Part shown: piece after piece, positions 44,202-56,136 of the stretch
Position numbering within the stretch: the first letter of the stretch is position 1
Layout: every line of letters begins with the position of its first letter
Assembly (NCBI GenBank): GCA_039090855.1
Contig: CM077023.1
Coordinates: forward strand, 83,985,127 to 84,049,126
Length of the DNA: 64,000 nucleotides
DNA from: Macrothele yani
Lineage: Eukaryota; Arthropoda; Arachnida; Araneae; Macrothelidae
Direction: 5' to 3'
Made by a program: the position numbers and the translations under genes
The notes under the pieces: generated by a model
The model's input: the letters and a program-made list of their open reading frames with translations, nothing else
The model's database searches: none
Told to the model about the DNA's origin: nothing

Positions 44202-44430
44202 CGAAGTGGAACAAGAAACAACAAATTAGCATTTTTCTCAAAACTTGTACAACAGGAGTTGAGAAAGAAGAGTAAAAAGAGAAGCTGGAGTCTAAGTCGG
44301 CTTTGTTTTGCGCTTTCTATCTCTATCTCTAATTTTAAGTAATGGAAGGCTTGGCCATTTTTTTGGTGAGGGTTAACTATTCTATATCACTTTCTGATAT
44401 GGCTGGTGGAATTTTTAAATGTACTGAGTT

Positions 44431-44590
44431 TTTGTTTGAAGTTTAACGACCACCACTAGCAATTCGTACATTATTTTATGGCCTGATTAGCTGTCCCTGT
44501 TAAGGAGCCAGTGGTTCCATGGTGGGGATAAATCCGAACCCATCTCGGACGAAAGACCAAAAGCCAGTGCCTCATACCACTAGGCCACCA
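44431..44590 (-). mobile_element. tRNA-derived SINE (family A), diverged
   Basis: Reverse copy beginning GTTTAACGACCACC, with an internal deletion between the body and the head (AACCCATCTCGGACGAAAGA, then ACCACTAGGCCACCAATG). Confidence 0.75.
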
Positions 44591-44647
44591 ATGAGCACAG
44601 TAAGAATTTTCAGAAACCAGTATCCAGGTATTTTTCACACTGATGCT

Positions 44648-45038
44648 CTAACTCTCTTCCTCACTCATCAACTGCCTTTGTCCATTTAGAAGACAGGAGT
44701 GCTCACAGAAACTGAATACATCTGAAGATTCCTGATTACCAGTTGAAGTTGACCTTGCTATCTCCAGACCGGCATGCGATATTGTCTTGGTGTTAAAAAC
44801 GAGAGCAGAAACAGCACGAATGCATTTCGTTTTCCTTAGTACTGAATGTCGATTGTTTTTATGGAAACATGAAGGCAAGGACATCGATTTTACGAAGGGA
44901 AGGTTATCCGTCATATTCTGTGAACTGTCATTTCTGAGTGATGCCAGCGAACAGGCACAGGAATTTTGCAAAGTGACTCCTCTACCTGTTACCTTACCAT
45001 GCCTTTGCGAGAGTCCATATCATAACTCTTCAGCATAG
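44648..45038 (-). other. Unassigned open region, possible exon
   Basis: A minus-strand frame of 107 codons (44,648-44,971) lacks low complexity (phrases NDSSQNMTDNLPFVKSMSLP and EIARSTSTGNQESSDVFSF). An acceptor-like GGTAACAG precedes it at about 44,990. No family recognised; the opposite strand is also open for 83 codons, so coding is uncertain. Confidence 0.25.
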
Positions 45039-45544
45039 AAGCGATTATTCTCACATGGCCACCATATTAAGTATCAACTTCTAACTTGTGGTGAGTCCAT
45101 TTGGTCATCGTATTTGTTCGATTCAAATGTGTATAGAACTTTTTTCAAAACATCCGAAATCATTCATAATTTTTCGTATAACAGCATTGATAGCTGTTGA
45201 TTGACCTGACCACTAACCATGTAAATACTTTTAAAACAACAGGCCGAACTTCATGAACTCATTGTGGGAAAGATGACTAACTTCTCTCATAAGGTAAGTA
45301 AAACCCTGTGTTCTGATGGTGTTATCTATTACTTCCCCTAATAGTTTTCTTTTAATAAGATTAATTTAATGATTAAGTATAGTGGCAGTAGAAGAGAACG
45401 ATGGGATCTGGAGCCCATAGGATAACACTTGCGCTTTCCAGAGAAGCGAATACCCGTACAAAGCTAACAATTGTGCGAAAAATTTCCTTCTTAATAACTT
45501 TCAACGAATTTCCCTACTCAAATACTGATGACGCAAGGATTTAT

Positions 45545-45759
45545 TTTTTTTATTGAAGGCTTAACAACCACCGTGAGCAACTCAGTGGGCTATAAAGCAG
45601 TCCCCCGCCCCTACTTTAGGGCCACTGGTTCCAGGGAAGGTAGAGAGCCAGCGCCGTAAGACAAACACAGTATCCATGCCTCACCGGGATTCGAACCCGG
45701 ACCCATCTCGGACGAATGATCAGAAGTCATCGCTTAGACCACTGCTCCACTGGGGCGGA
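45545..45759 (-). mobile_element. tRNA-derived SINE (family A)
   Basis: Reverse full-length copy with a T-rich left end and B-box complement GGGATTCGAACCCGG. Flanks ACGCAAGGATTTATT (left) and ACACAAGGAATGATT (right) look like a diverged duplication. Confidence 0.88.
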
Positions 45760-45913
45760 GATAACACAAGGAATGATTGCTTAGTTAGGCGTATCGATTA
45801 TGGAATGTATTGATAATGACAAGAATATGTAGATATTTTAAAAGTCATTTTAGTTGGATTCTGCGCAAGAGCAGTGTCTCAACGAAATCACGGAAGCCAT
45901 TCGTTTGCAGTCT

Positions 45914-46213
45914 TTTTCGGTTTGGGGATTAATGACCCCCGTGAGCAACTCAAAGGACTATGAGCAGTTGCCAGTCCCTAATTTGAAGCCAGTGTCGTAA
46001 AACAGCCCAGGTAGCACAGCCTTGCAATTTAACGTAGGCCCAACACTGAGCCACTGTCTTTTTGGAAAAGTAGACGGAAGCTCAGTGTTGGGCCTACGTT
46101 AAATTGCAAGGCTCGGCTACCTGGGAGGCGAGCTATCCGTATCGCACATAGCGGTTCGAACCCCGCTTCATCTCGGCTGAATGGTTACAGGCCAGCGCCT
46201 TGAACCACTCGGG
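45914..46213 (-). mobile_element. SINE (family A) interrupted by a hairpin MITE
   Basis: Reverse copy: GATTAATGACCCCCGTGAGC at left, then GCCAGTGTCGTAAAACA, the MITE, and finally a diverged tRNA head (GGTTCGAACCCCGC, TTGAACCACTCGGGC). The MITE inserted within the SINE body. Confidence 0.8.
46006..46125. mobile_element. Hairpin MITE, copy 2
   Basis: 120-bp palindrome: CCCAGGTAGCACAGCCTTGC pairs with GCAAGGCTCGGCTACCTGGG. The arms match copy 1 at 29,242-29,359 almost exactly over the central 90 bp. It sits inside a SINE, so it is recent relative to it. Confidence 0.9.
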
Positions 46214-46229
46214 CATGATGTCGGCATGT

Positions 46230-48880
46230 TTCCATTTTAAGTAATCACTAAATCTTACTATAACCAAGTCTTCAGTGTAGTGAGGGGCGCGTACTACCTT
46301 ATTCTTCATTTTAATTTATTCCTATGGTCCCAAAACTGAATGGAGGCGGATGACCGGGAATGAATTTAAACAACGACTAGGGTTGTATGTTCACAATTTT
46401 TTTTTTCCATTTCTGTGCTGTTTATAAACAAACATTAGTATATATTAGAACATACTGATCATATTCCTCTCAGGCTGATGGAAAATTTATCGTCTGCATA
46501 GTGTTCCATTAGGAAGAGGTCTTTTGGAGACCTGTTTCTGACATTAAGTTTGCTAGATAAGTGTTTCTATCGAACAACAAAACCGTCGACGAAGTCGAAT
46601 AGAAAGACGGCGTACAGTTATTATTCTTTTCTTTGCACTCCACCCTGTCCTCTTTTTTTTTTTTTTTTAACTGTGTCCAGAAAGCATGAAAAGTAAAGAG
46701 GGATTGGATGGGATGTCCACGAAGGAAATTATTTACAGTTTGCTGTTCTTTCGACCTAATTATCACCGACATGAGTTTTAAAGTTCGCAATCTGTTAGTA
46801 AATTTTTTGTCATTAAAAGCATTTAGCGTCAATCTCTGGAGTATTATGTGGTTATGATAGCAGGAGAAGCAAAACATTGAGCAGTAAAAACAGCTATTAC
46901 GGCGGAAAGGCAATAAATCTAGTCTTCTGGGAATATTGACATCGTAACAACAAAGAGCAAAATAAATCACCTGGGGCTAATTAGCAAGTTCAAGACAAAA
47001 GTAGCTGCTTCACCTCCTCTATCCGTGTCACGATAACAATATATGGTCCATGGAGAAAAAGAAAAAAATGGAAATAGTAAATAAAATAAACTTCGGAAAG
47101 TTTTTATATTATTTGTTAAACATGATGAAATTCCCATGCCAGTTAAAAAAGAAGTAAAAAAGGAGAAAAGAGAAGGAAAGGGACAAACTCCTGAAACAAG
47201 GTATTTATCGCCTTCTCTTTAAACAGCGCAATTTTTCAACATTGGAAATCGCCTCAGAACATTAAATCTCAAAATCTTTCTTTTAAAAAACCGATTTCCG
47301 CACTTTGGAAAGTTTCGGGGGTGTTAAGTAACTTGCGTGGAGAATGTCCTTATCGCCAAGTAAAAAAAGGTGTGTGTTGGAGACAGAAGAAAAGAGGCGT
47401 AGAAGAAGAGAGAGAAAGAATAGTGTGCTACATTACTGACTTTTACGTTCAGTGACTTAAGCGATTTGGTCTGAAACGTCGTCAAGCAAATGTTAAAAAA
47501 AAGGGATACATCCAAATATTGATCATAAAGAGTTATTATTAGTATCATTAAACATATTTTTTCATGTTCAAAGAGAAAGCTTACATACAATTTGTACTAC
47601 GACCGTGGAAACTGCTGCACTACTATAAAGTTAACAAGAGAATCTCATAAAACCCGCTACATATTTTATACACATCAATGGATACAGAAATGGACAAAAT
47701 ATGAGCTGCCTTAGCAGTCATCCCGGTACTCAGGCGATGGAGTCTGTTTTTGGTCAAATCGGCAACATATTCTGCGGAATGTTCCTCTTAACGCCATTAG
47801 CCTTTGCTTACATGTGTTCGTAAGATATGAGTAAATGTGCTATTTCCGTACTGCCCAATATGTTTCCCCTATTGCTAGACCGCAGGAAGCTCAGCGACGT
47901 CGAGCATTTACTTTTCAGACAACATTATCTTGCTAAAACAACAGCTTCCGCCGTTGTGGAGAAAAGTTATGGGAATGGGATATAAAACATGGCCACCATA
48001 TGGGAAGCTTGCAATACTCAGAATGTGTTACAATAGTATTCTTTTCCCTACAGGATCCCATTCTACTCTACTCTTTTGTGCATAATAAAGGCCCAGTAGC
48101 TTGTTAGATGATGAAATTTTTTCGAAGTTCTCTATGTGATGCCTCCAAGCATGCGTTTTGTTACCATTTTGTTACAATCGGAGGTGAGATTCGCAGGTGA
48201 ATGACACGGTCTTAGTTCTGCCTCCAGCTCTCCAAGATCTGTACTATCCTACTCGATTGGCCTGAGTTATGTGAGTCCTGTTAAGCGTTGTAGCCCTGAT
48301 GAGCACTGTGGTGGTCTACGTATCTAGAAACATTTTTCATACGGACAAAAATCAGGCGAATTTGAGCATACAGTAACAACACAGCAGGTTGTTTCCGCGT
48401 TGCCTCGCCTAAGAGATTGTGTTCCTCAAGCAGATTGATCAGAGTTGACGATTGTTGCTGGCAGTGTTTTTGTGGTGCGTTCTGGTCCATGTCCATCATG
48501 TGCTTTGATATAGTCACACACACACACGCACACTTTGTTGCTGACTCGTCAACGCCTCTTCATTGAATGTTGTAACTCTTTAGTTCTACATCGCACTATA
48601 ACACGTTTCTTGGCCCAACATTGGTATTCCTCGCTGGCATTCTTTTACCCATGTAATCGGTCTTTTGCATGATAGTTCTGAATAGAATTCAAACCACTTC
48701 CATACCTAAGACTGCACGATATTTGTCATGATTCACATGGTTTTACTTGTTATTATGTTATTCCCTTCTCCTTAAGAAAACTGCCCCACTCGGACGGAAT
48801 GTCGTGCTAACGATACAAAGCGATGCGCAGAAATGTAGTAGTGTGAGCAAGAAATGATCGCATTCACAGCTTGTTTAGCG
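46230..48880. other. Mostly unique AT-rich sequence
   Basis: The longest frame is 153 codons on the minus strand (46,509-46,970), with an internal poly-Lys run. I see no domain, no splice context and no element ends. A short (CA)n run lies near 48,517. Nothing further recognised. Confidence 0.4.
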
Positions 48881-48884
48881 AAGC

Positions 48885-49500
48885 GAATTCGTGGATATTA
48901 GGGTAACATCAGTACGAGGTCTGGCCGCCTTTCGCGACAAAACAAGCACTAATAAATTTTGGAAGAGAGTCAAAAAGCCTCCAAATGATATTCTGGTCAG
49001 CGGTTCTTCAGATATGCTACACTTGCCCCTGGAGATCCACCACACTATGCCCTGGAGTGGGTTCTGTTTTCAGACGTTGTTTTATAACTTCTCAGATGTG
49101 GTCAACCGATGATAGATCTGGTGCTTGATTCGGTCATGGTAACACGAAAACATCTTGCTGACACTATTGAGCAACACATATGGTCTGTGATTTGGCATTA
49201 TCATGCTGGAATGTTACGTTTTGCATGCTAAAAAGGAATAGTAAAATCACAGGGAGGAGAACAGTATCCACATACTACTGGACGGCTAAATTCGCTTCCA
49301 TGTCTATTTAAAATGACCGAATGTCGTAAGAGATGACCCCCATACCAGGATACCAACAGCTCTACAGTGATCAACGATACATTACCTGAAAGATTTTCCT
49401 CCGCAACATCACAACACACTCGAGCCCCCATTGTTCTAACTCAGACAGATGCCGGTCTCATCTCTGAAGACGATATTTCGCCACTCTGTAACGTATACTC
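48885..49500 (-). pseudogene. Tc1-like transposase relic
   Basis: On the minus strand the blocks follow the Tc1 order despite many stops: a degraded FSDES-type phrase near 49,470; VTFQHDNAKSQT (second catalytic Asp) near 49,190; VLPWPNQAPDLSSVDHI (third motif) near 49,100; and a C-terminal region to about 48,890. No terminal repeats found. Confidence 0.7.
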
Positions 49501-50780
49501 TAGATTCAGTTTCTTTTTTATTTTACTATCTCTTGTTATTTTATTTTCCTATGCAAATTATCTTCTCACTTAACGAGATGTTGTTTCTCCCGCTGAATTA
49601 TATGTGGCAACGAGTGTAAGTCATGACGTGGTGGTATGCAGTATATATAGGCGCGCTGAAGTATACCAAAGAGCTTCGTTTCATATGTGATAGGTTCTTC
49701 CTGATTATTGATATGCGATTTACCTACGTTTCTACGATATTACGATAGTACGAAAGTTCGGGCTATCAGTAGTTGTGTTATTTTGGAGTGTGTATTTGAG
49801 TAATACCAGGAGCTCCCCAATAAAAGGTTAAAAGTGAGTACGTTTTCTCAGTTCATTTTATTGTCAGACCTCTGTCTGCCCATTAAGTCTATTTCATTGA
49901 GTGTTTACGTTAAGTTCAGGGTATATTGTGTTTACCGCTCTAATAAGGAGCCTTCAAGGTACTAATGTACTAAAACCGAAGTTATGTTACTGATATTCAA
50001 GATAATGAGGAACGCTGAGTAAAATTTAATTCCATATTCTTGGAATTTATTGCACGTGCGTGTCTTACCTAAACAAACTCTAGCACTTTGAAGATTAAGC
50101 ACACTTTAGCTACGTCAAGTAGCCTTTCAATAACCCTAACGTGACTTAACGTAAGCTTTCCTGCACTACACGTCCAGCTGGAGAATTTTATTCATTATAA
50201 CTCGTCTCGGTCGTATCACCGCTGTCATCGGGAATGTCTTTGACTTCAAGTCATCGGCATGCAAAAGAGAGGGCGCCTCCTTCGTATATCAGCTTCGCGC
50301 AGGCGTCAATAAATTGCACTTAGAGATATTTGCGTTGTCCATCAGTCATTTTGTGACCAGATATCTGACGGCAGTAGCGGTTCTGGTACTGACAGCCATC
50401 CAGAGAATCTGCCGATCATCCCGTCCGGTAATTATTCAAGGACGACCTGATTCTGAACGATCAAGTGAAACGTCTTCTCGAGTTCATTGCTGCCAGCATA
50501 GTCCAACTCTTTGCGCAGCACCTACTAAATGAGCTAAAATTTCTAGTGTAGACTATTCTGCTTCATATAGTCCAATGTTTCGACCTCGTGTAAACGCCTT
50601 GAGTTGGTTAAACATTCGTGTACAACGCACAAACGGCATTACCCTTACATGGTAACATCCACGTACGACATACAAACGGTATTATCCTTCGTTTAAAACC
50701 AGATACACAGATAGAGTTCGGTTTCTTTAATGTACACAGTCTACTTTTTGTCAATGACAACCTGGCTTGCAAATAAAGAA
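49500..50780. other. Unassigned sequence with a possible solo LTR and a short exon-like frame
   Basis: From about 49,602 (TGTGGCAACGAGTG) there is a TATA-like TATATATAGG near 49,638, and AATAAAAGG about 180 bp later. That order fits an LTR, but no clear terminal pair or duplication was found. At about 50,430-50,550 a 39-codon frame with an amphipathic helix look (QVKRLLEFIAASIVQLFAQH) follows an ATTCAAG acceptor-like site. Both are weak. Confidence 0.25.
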
Positions 50781-50787
50781 ATACAGT

Positions 50788-50960
50788 AGAATCCGTTTAT
50801 AACGAACACGTATTTAGCGAGATGTGGGATTTAACGAGCAAAACAGAAACTTTTGTTTGGTGTAACTTTAATTCAAGGCTATTTTGTTCGTTCTTAACGA
50901 ACCAAATTTAATGAAGCCCCCGGCTTTAACGAGGGAGGGAAAAGCTAAAAAAAAAAAAAA
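50788..50960. mobile_element. End of a pogo/Tigger-like repeat
   Basis: Starts CAGTAGAATCCGTTTATAAC, of the CAGTAGAATCC(C)GTTNATAACGAAC type common at ends of pogo-type elements. Repeated AACGAAC/AACGAGC phrases follow, then an A run. A similar GGACTTAACGAAGG stretch appears at 54,510, after the two Tc1 elements, which may be its other part. Confidence 0.4.
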
Positions 50961-50977
50961 AAACCAAACGATCCGAG

Positions 50978-51042
50978 CGGTGTCCTGATAACAATTTTTC
51001 GGTTGCCGTGTGTTAATTAAAGAAAAATGTGGAAAGAGCGAT
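50978..51042 (+). mobile_element. Family B SINE 3' fragment
   Basis: TGTCCTGATAACAATTTTTC, then GGTTGCCGTGTGTTAATTAA and GTGGAAAGAGCGAT. The tRNA head is missing. Confidence 0.7.
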
Positions 51043-51235
51043 GACTTTGTCTATTCACATCGTCTCCACGCAGTTGGGAAGATTTTCACGGTCACTCTCG
51101 CCCATTGGATTTATTAGCTATAATTTAATAGCTCGTGCCGTTAAGCCCCACCAAATGAATACTTCTCAGTTGCTGAGCACATCTCTACGGATTTGTAAAG
51201 TCAAATGCTGACAGATAAACACACATAGTGCCGTG

Positions 51236-51372
51236 GATAGTTGACTACCGGTAGCGTAAGGCGAACGCCCTAGGCTAGCTATCGAGAGATCTGGGGTACG
51301 ATCCCAGAGGTGTCCGGATAACAGTTTTTCGGTTGCTGTGTGTTAATTAAAGAAAAACGTGGAAAGAGCGAT
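51236..51372 (+). mobile_element. Family B SINE
   Basis: A tRNA-like head (B-box GGGGTACGATCCCAG, with GATAGTTGACTACCGGTAGC upstream) is followed by the same tail as at 50,978 (CGGTTGCTGTGTGTTAATTA, CGTGGAAAGAGCGAT). Confidence 0.75.
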
Positions 51373-51374
51373 CT

Positions 51375-51930
51375 TTGTCTATTCATATTTAAAATTGTCA
51401 CTTTTAACAAGCAAAGTAACAAAATTTAATGAAATTCCATATTTAAAGAAGCAAAGGATAATTTGCTGCGCGCTTTCCCGGAATAGAAGTGGTAGCTTAC
51501 GGGAAGAAATTGCAACAGCGCAGGGTGCTATTGGAAGAATGTTGATAGAAAAGCAATGGAGAAGGAGTTTATCAAATGCTCAGCAAGCGACTTGTGCAAG
51601 AGACTCTACCTGCCATCCACTCCAAGGGTATGTAACTTGGGTGTATCTCGTCAACAGAGTTGGAAACAGAACACGTACTCCTAGGCAAACAGAGGATGCG
51701 TGGGACTCACGCACATTAAAGTGGATTTTTGGGAAACAGTTGCAGAGAGGGATAGGAAAGTAATGCAATGGTGGTAACGCCAGATAGGGAACAGGAGATA
51801 ACAATTCTTGGAATTGTGTCCACTTTCACCCTCTAAGTGTGCGTTGTATTAGAAGCATCGGTTCTGCTTATGCCTTATGTGTGCTGTGTAGTTAAAACTG
51901 CGACCAGTCTTACGTGGCCGTTAAGTTGAA
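51375..51930. other. Unique sequence with an unassigned frame
   Basis: A plus-strand frame of 134 codons to about 51,763 has mixed composition but no recognisable domain and no splice context. Confidence 0.3.
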
Positions 51931-51934
51931 TATA

Positions 51935-53136
51935 CACGGTAAAGTCCCATTATTGTGGCCACCAGATAATATCCAGAGTAACCGCGGTGTGCAGCGCGGA
52001 CAGCAGCTAGACGGGCTGGGAGTGATCCAATAACGTGCTGGAAGGTGTTCACAGGTACGTGGAGCCATGCTGACTGCAGTGTATCTGGCAGCTGCTAGAG
52101 GGTGCGTGGTGAAGGATCTATAGAGCGAACAACACGATCGATGTGGTCCCACAGTTGCTCAATTGGGTTTAAGTCTGGGGAATTAGGAGGCCAGGAAAGT
52201 ACTTTGAAGTCTTCATCGTGCTCTTCCAACCACTCTCGGACATTTCCAGCTTGTGGCACGTCGCATTGTCGTGCTGGATGATTCCATCCGCCCCAGGAAA
52301 TACAATTAACTGCAAAGATGGATTCAAAGGTGTTCGGTCCATAGTGCCTTCCACAGGTATGAGTGGACCCAGAGAATGCCATGAAAACATTTTCCAGACC
52401 ATAACGCTGCCCCCACCAGCCTGTGTTCTGCCAGCAATGGTTGAAGAGTGTTTGTTCTCCGATGTTTCTTGCTTTATACGCCAACGTCCATCCGTTCGAT
52501 GAAGCAGAAAACGTGACTCATCGGAGAAGGCAATCCTTTGCCAATCAGCGGAGGTCCAATCCCGATACTGCCATGAAAATGTAAGCCTTTTCTGCCAATG
52601 CACCTTCGTTAGCATATGTGCAGTGACCATTCGTCTGCATCGGACCCCCATACCCAGCAGGGTTTGCTGAACTGTCGTTTTAGACACACTTCCGGTAGCC
52701 CCCTGGTTCATTCGGCCAGTGAGTTGCTCCACTATGGCGTGTCAATCGGCCCTCACGCGCCGTCGAAGCCGACGTTCACCTCTCACATCAATGGCACGTG
52801 GTGCTTCGCATTTTCCCAGTCGCTTATTCGCAATGGTGACCTTTCCCCAATCACGATACACTTTAACCACGGTAGCATGCGAACAGTTCACAAACTGCGC
52901 TGTTTCAAAAATACTGCCAGCTTTGGCCCGAAATCCGATAATCATCCCTTTTTGCAAATCTGATAAATCGCTCCTTTTATCCATGACTGCAACGAGTGAT
53001 ATATTTTAAGATTGCCTACAGCACACCTTATACTGTATACCCTCCAGGACAGCTCGCGACATGTGCCTTTTTTCATTGGCTACGCGCTATTGACGTCAAA
53101 AGTAGGTGGTGGTCACACTAATGTGACTCGACTGTG
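51935..53136 (-). mobile_element. Tc1-like element, full length
   Basis: The left end TACACGGTAAAGTCCCATTA and the right end near GTCACACTAATGTGACTCGA then CTGTGTA are imperfect inverted repeats, with TA at both sides. About 1.2 kb. Confidence 0.85.
52050..52984 (-). pseudogene. Tc1-like transposase, few breaks
   Basis: From the ATG at 52,984: MDKRSDLSDLQKGMIIGFRA and a helix-turn-helix, with an N-terminal frame of about 80 codons. A second frame of 187 codons has WQRIAFSDESRFLLHRTDGR (first Asp), GGGSVMVWKMFSWHSLGPL and HDNATCHKL (second Asp). A third frame ends with WPPNSPDLNPIEQLWDHIDR. All catalytic motifs are present; two frame changes disable it. Confidence 0.9.
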
Positions 53137-53225
53137 TATTTGTTGAAAGGTTTCATTAATTAACTATTGTACAAATGAAGTTAATTAGTTAAATCATTCA
53201 AAATTATATCCAATTATTATGGATG

Positions 53226-54438
53226 CACTGAGTTAGCTTTGCATTAGAAGCACCTACCTAATAACGCGTTGGTTCCACCTTTTTGTGTGATCACGGCTCG
53301 CAGATACCTATGAACAGATTCTACAAGGTGTCGAACATCCTCCAAGCGTAACATGACCCATGATCTCTGTAGCAGCTCCTTCAGTTCACGTTCATTCCGT
53401 GGAGGAGGATATGAAGTTCTCACACTCTGATCTAGCGTAGCCTACAAATTTTCAACTGGGTTACAGTCAAGGAGTTTGGGGGGCCAACGCAAATTGCCGA
53501 ATTCGTTATCGTGTTCCTCCAACCACTCAGTAGCTACACGAGCCCGATGGCTGTAGAAATGGATGAAGATGGTCAGCTAACAGGTCTCTGTAGAAGCCAC
53601 CATTCAGTGTTTTTGTGGTGATAACCAAAGGACCTAGGGCTTGCCAGGAAAAAGCTCTCCAGACCAGAACACCACCCCCACCGGCCTGTTGAACCCCAAC
53701 TGTGCAACTAGGGGACAAGACTTCATGCTGCTGTGTTCTATTATTGCATCTGCGGTCATATTAGGCTTAGCTAGTCATAAATCGCTTGAACCCGGGCATC
53801 AGCATGGCGCAGCAGGAAACGGGACTCATAACTCCAAGAGACTTTCTTCCATTTCTCGAGGGTTGATTACCGACTTTTCTTGGCTCATGCGAGGCGTTAT
53901 TTGCGATGACTGGGCGTCGTCATGGGTATCCTCGTTAGTCTCCGGCTGTGGAATCTCAGACTAAGCAAGGTACGTCGCATGGTGTATGTGGAAATAGGTC
54001 GAACTGCACCGCTGTTGTACTGGCGGGTGAGCTGGATGGATGTTGCTTGTCGTTGCTGAGATGCCAGTCGTGACACCCGACGTTCACCTGTAGGATCAAC
54101 TGGGCGTGGCTGAGCAATGTGAGCCCTTTTACTGGATATCTGTGCATGGTTAATCCTGTCCTGATACATCCTTCATACAGTAGTATGGGAGCAGCTGACG
54201 ACTGCCACTGTTTCCGAAATACTGGCACCTGCTCTCCGGGCCCCAGTTATCTGGGCGCGGTCAAATTGGCTCACGTCCACACATTTCTCTATTACTGGCA
54301 AACGTTTACTGATTACGTACAGATTATAGATGTGCACAATTTATAGTAGCAGCTCGGGACGTTTATATCCCGTGGTACTTCGTCATTGTTCCGAATATAT
54401 AAAACGGGGAGTGTTCCTAATGCAAAGCTAACTCAGTA
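53226..54438 (-). mobile_element. Tc1-like element, full length
   Basis: CACTGAGTTAGCTTTGCATT at left and AATGCAAAGCTAACTCAGTA at right are inverted repeats about 25 bp long. About 1.2 kb, lying next to the previous Tc1 but with different ends. Confidence 0.88.
53270..54290 (-). pseudogene. Tc1-like transposase relic
   Basis: Helix-turn-helix region in a 90-codon frame (QRQATSIQLTRQYNSGAVRP, TYTMRRTLLSLRFHSRRLTR). Then GVQQAGGGGVLVWRAFSWQA in the core. A later frame holds a decayed PPKLLDCNPVENL third motif. More degraded than its neighbours. Confidence 0.82.
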
Positions 54439-54514
54439 TAATATAGACGCATATGCATATTTTTTACATTGTGGGAATTTTTACCCAAAAACGGATTTAG
54501 CAAGCACCCGGACT

Positions 54515-54790
54515 TAACGAAGGTTTCCACCGGTCCCGTGCACCTCTTTATAGGCAGTTTCCACCGGTCCCGAGCACCTCTTTATAGGCGGTTTCCACCT
54601 GTCCCGAGCACCTATTTATAGGCGGTTTCCACCTGCCCTGAGCACCTCTTTACAGGCGGTTTCCACCGGTCCCGAGCACCTATTTATAGGCGGTTTCCAC
54701 CTGTCCCAAGCACCTATTTATAGGCGGTTTCCACCTGTCCCGAGAACCTATTTATAGGCGGTTTCCACCGGTCCCGAGCACCTCTGTATT
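54515..54790. repeat. 34-bp minisatellite, 8 units
   Basis: GGTTTCCACCGGTCCCGAGC plus ACCTCTTTATAGGC is repeated eight times every 34 bp, with T/G and A/C variants. It begins inside the tail of the repeat at 54.5 kb. Confidence 0.93.
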
Positions 54791-54977
54791 GTCCGAAGCA
54801 GTTTTAGGTGTAGTCGACGAGCACTTTCTGTTCGTTTGCGAATATTGTTCTTTCGCATTCTTATACTAGTTAGCATTCAGAGTATAGAATATTGACTCCA
54901 CTCCTTCCTGTTGGGGCATTTTTTTTTAAAAAAGGAGTGTAGTTTCCTTGATATGTAGTATGCCGAGATTGATGATG

Positions 54978-55448
54978 TTACATGGTGCTGTGTTCATAGG
55001 TACATTGATTATCATATACCCATACGTTACCATCGGTGTAGTTGATTCGGTGACCCTGACGTGCAACAGTTGATTTATAATGTGCCTTCTGCTGTAGTAG
55101 GTTTTTGAGAAGCACTGTCACATCCAATCGACACCTTTTCTCTTTACAATCCCAGAATCCATCAACAGCCCTCAGCCGACTTTTACCAGATCCTGGTTTC
55201 AAAAGTCGAAATGTAAAAAAAATCCATGGAACAAGTATCACGTAACTGACAGGAACGTCGTCAAAGACATAGCGCGATCTGAAGATACTCGCGCGTAGGG
55301 GATTGGGTTTTGACTCCAAATTCCGTCTTGATGTAGTCATGGGATGTCGACGTCCATACCGTGTAAAGAAGGCAACTGGTCCCATTATATTGGCTCTGTC
55401 ACATTTGTCTGATAGCAGAAGGTGTTGACTCCCGCATCCTTCTCCACT
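54978..55448 (-). other. Unassigned open frame, possibly an exon
   Basis: A minus-strand frame of 135 codons from the ATG at 55,385, open further upstream to about 55,446 where CCGTAG precedes it (acceptor-like). It has varied composition, no repeats, several cysteines (GFWDCKEKRCRLDV, YDNQCTYEH) and a hydrophobic patch (VSYVILVPWIFFTFRL) that could be a membrane segment. No family recognised. It is one of the few long frames outside transposons, but neither start nor stop context proves a gene. Confidence 0.3.
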
Positions 55449-55535
55449 CTACGGATTCACAACCTCCAGTTTTTGCTGTACCTACCAACGACCATTAATT
55501 AAGCCTTTAGGGAGACTCTCGAAGCATTGTACCAC

Positions 55536-55742
55536 TTTTTTTGTTTCGGGGTTTAACGACCATGCCTTTAGCAACTCTAAGAAGTCTACCGTCCCTAATT
55601 TAGGACTACTAGTTCCAGGAAAGGGTGAGAGCCACTGGCGTAAGGGAAACACAGCTCCTATGCTTCATCCGGGTATCAAACCCGGGCTCACTAGGACGAA
55701 TGGTCAGAACCCAGTGCTCAGACCACTGCGCCACCGGAGCTG
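55536..55742 (-). mobile_element. tRNA-derived SINE (family A), diverged
   Basis: Reverse copy: GGGGTTTAACGACCA at left, ACTGCGCCACCGGAGCTGCG at right, with GGGTATCAAACCCGG as B-box complement. Confidence 0.8.
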
Positions 55743-55846
55743 CGTGTACTCCTTATGCTAGGCTGTTTGGTCAATAAATCACTGATATACTAACTGGGAT
55801 TTGTTGCGGGTGTCTAGGTAGACGCATCCCTCGTTCAGTTTAGCCA

Positions 55847-56030
55847 TTTTTTTGGGGGAAAGAATTAACGACCACCTTGACCGTATACGTCTATAATGAG
55901 ATGTTCGTCTGTAAATTAGCGACGCGGGTTTCAGGGAAAGAAAATGCCCAGCATCCATGCAGCATTCGGATTCAAACTCGGACGATTAACCAGAAAACCA
56001 CGCTGCTGACCACTCGGCCAATGACGTAGC
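55847..56030 (-). mobile_element. tRNA-derived SINE (family A-like), strongly diverged
   Basis: Reverse blocks AATTAACGACCACCTTGA, CATCCATGCAGCATTCGGA and TGCTGACCACTCGGCCAA in family A order. The body is much changed. Confidence 0.6.
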
Positions 56031-56136
56031 AATAACATTTTACCACTTGCCGTTACCCAGATAATGCTGATGCGGCTTGAGACAAGATATACGCCGCTCA
56101 CGTAACTTACACATGCGCTTATGTACGTACGTTATA

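Noticed and set aside
46509..46970. 153-codon minus-strand frame
   Set aside because: No recognisable motif, contains a poly-Lys run from a T-tract, no splice or promoter support.
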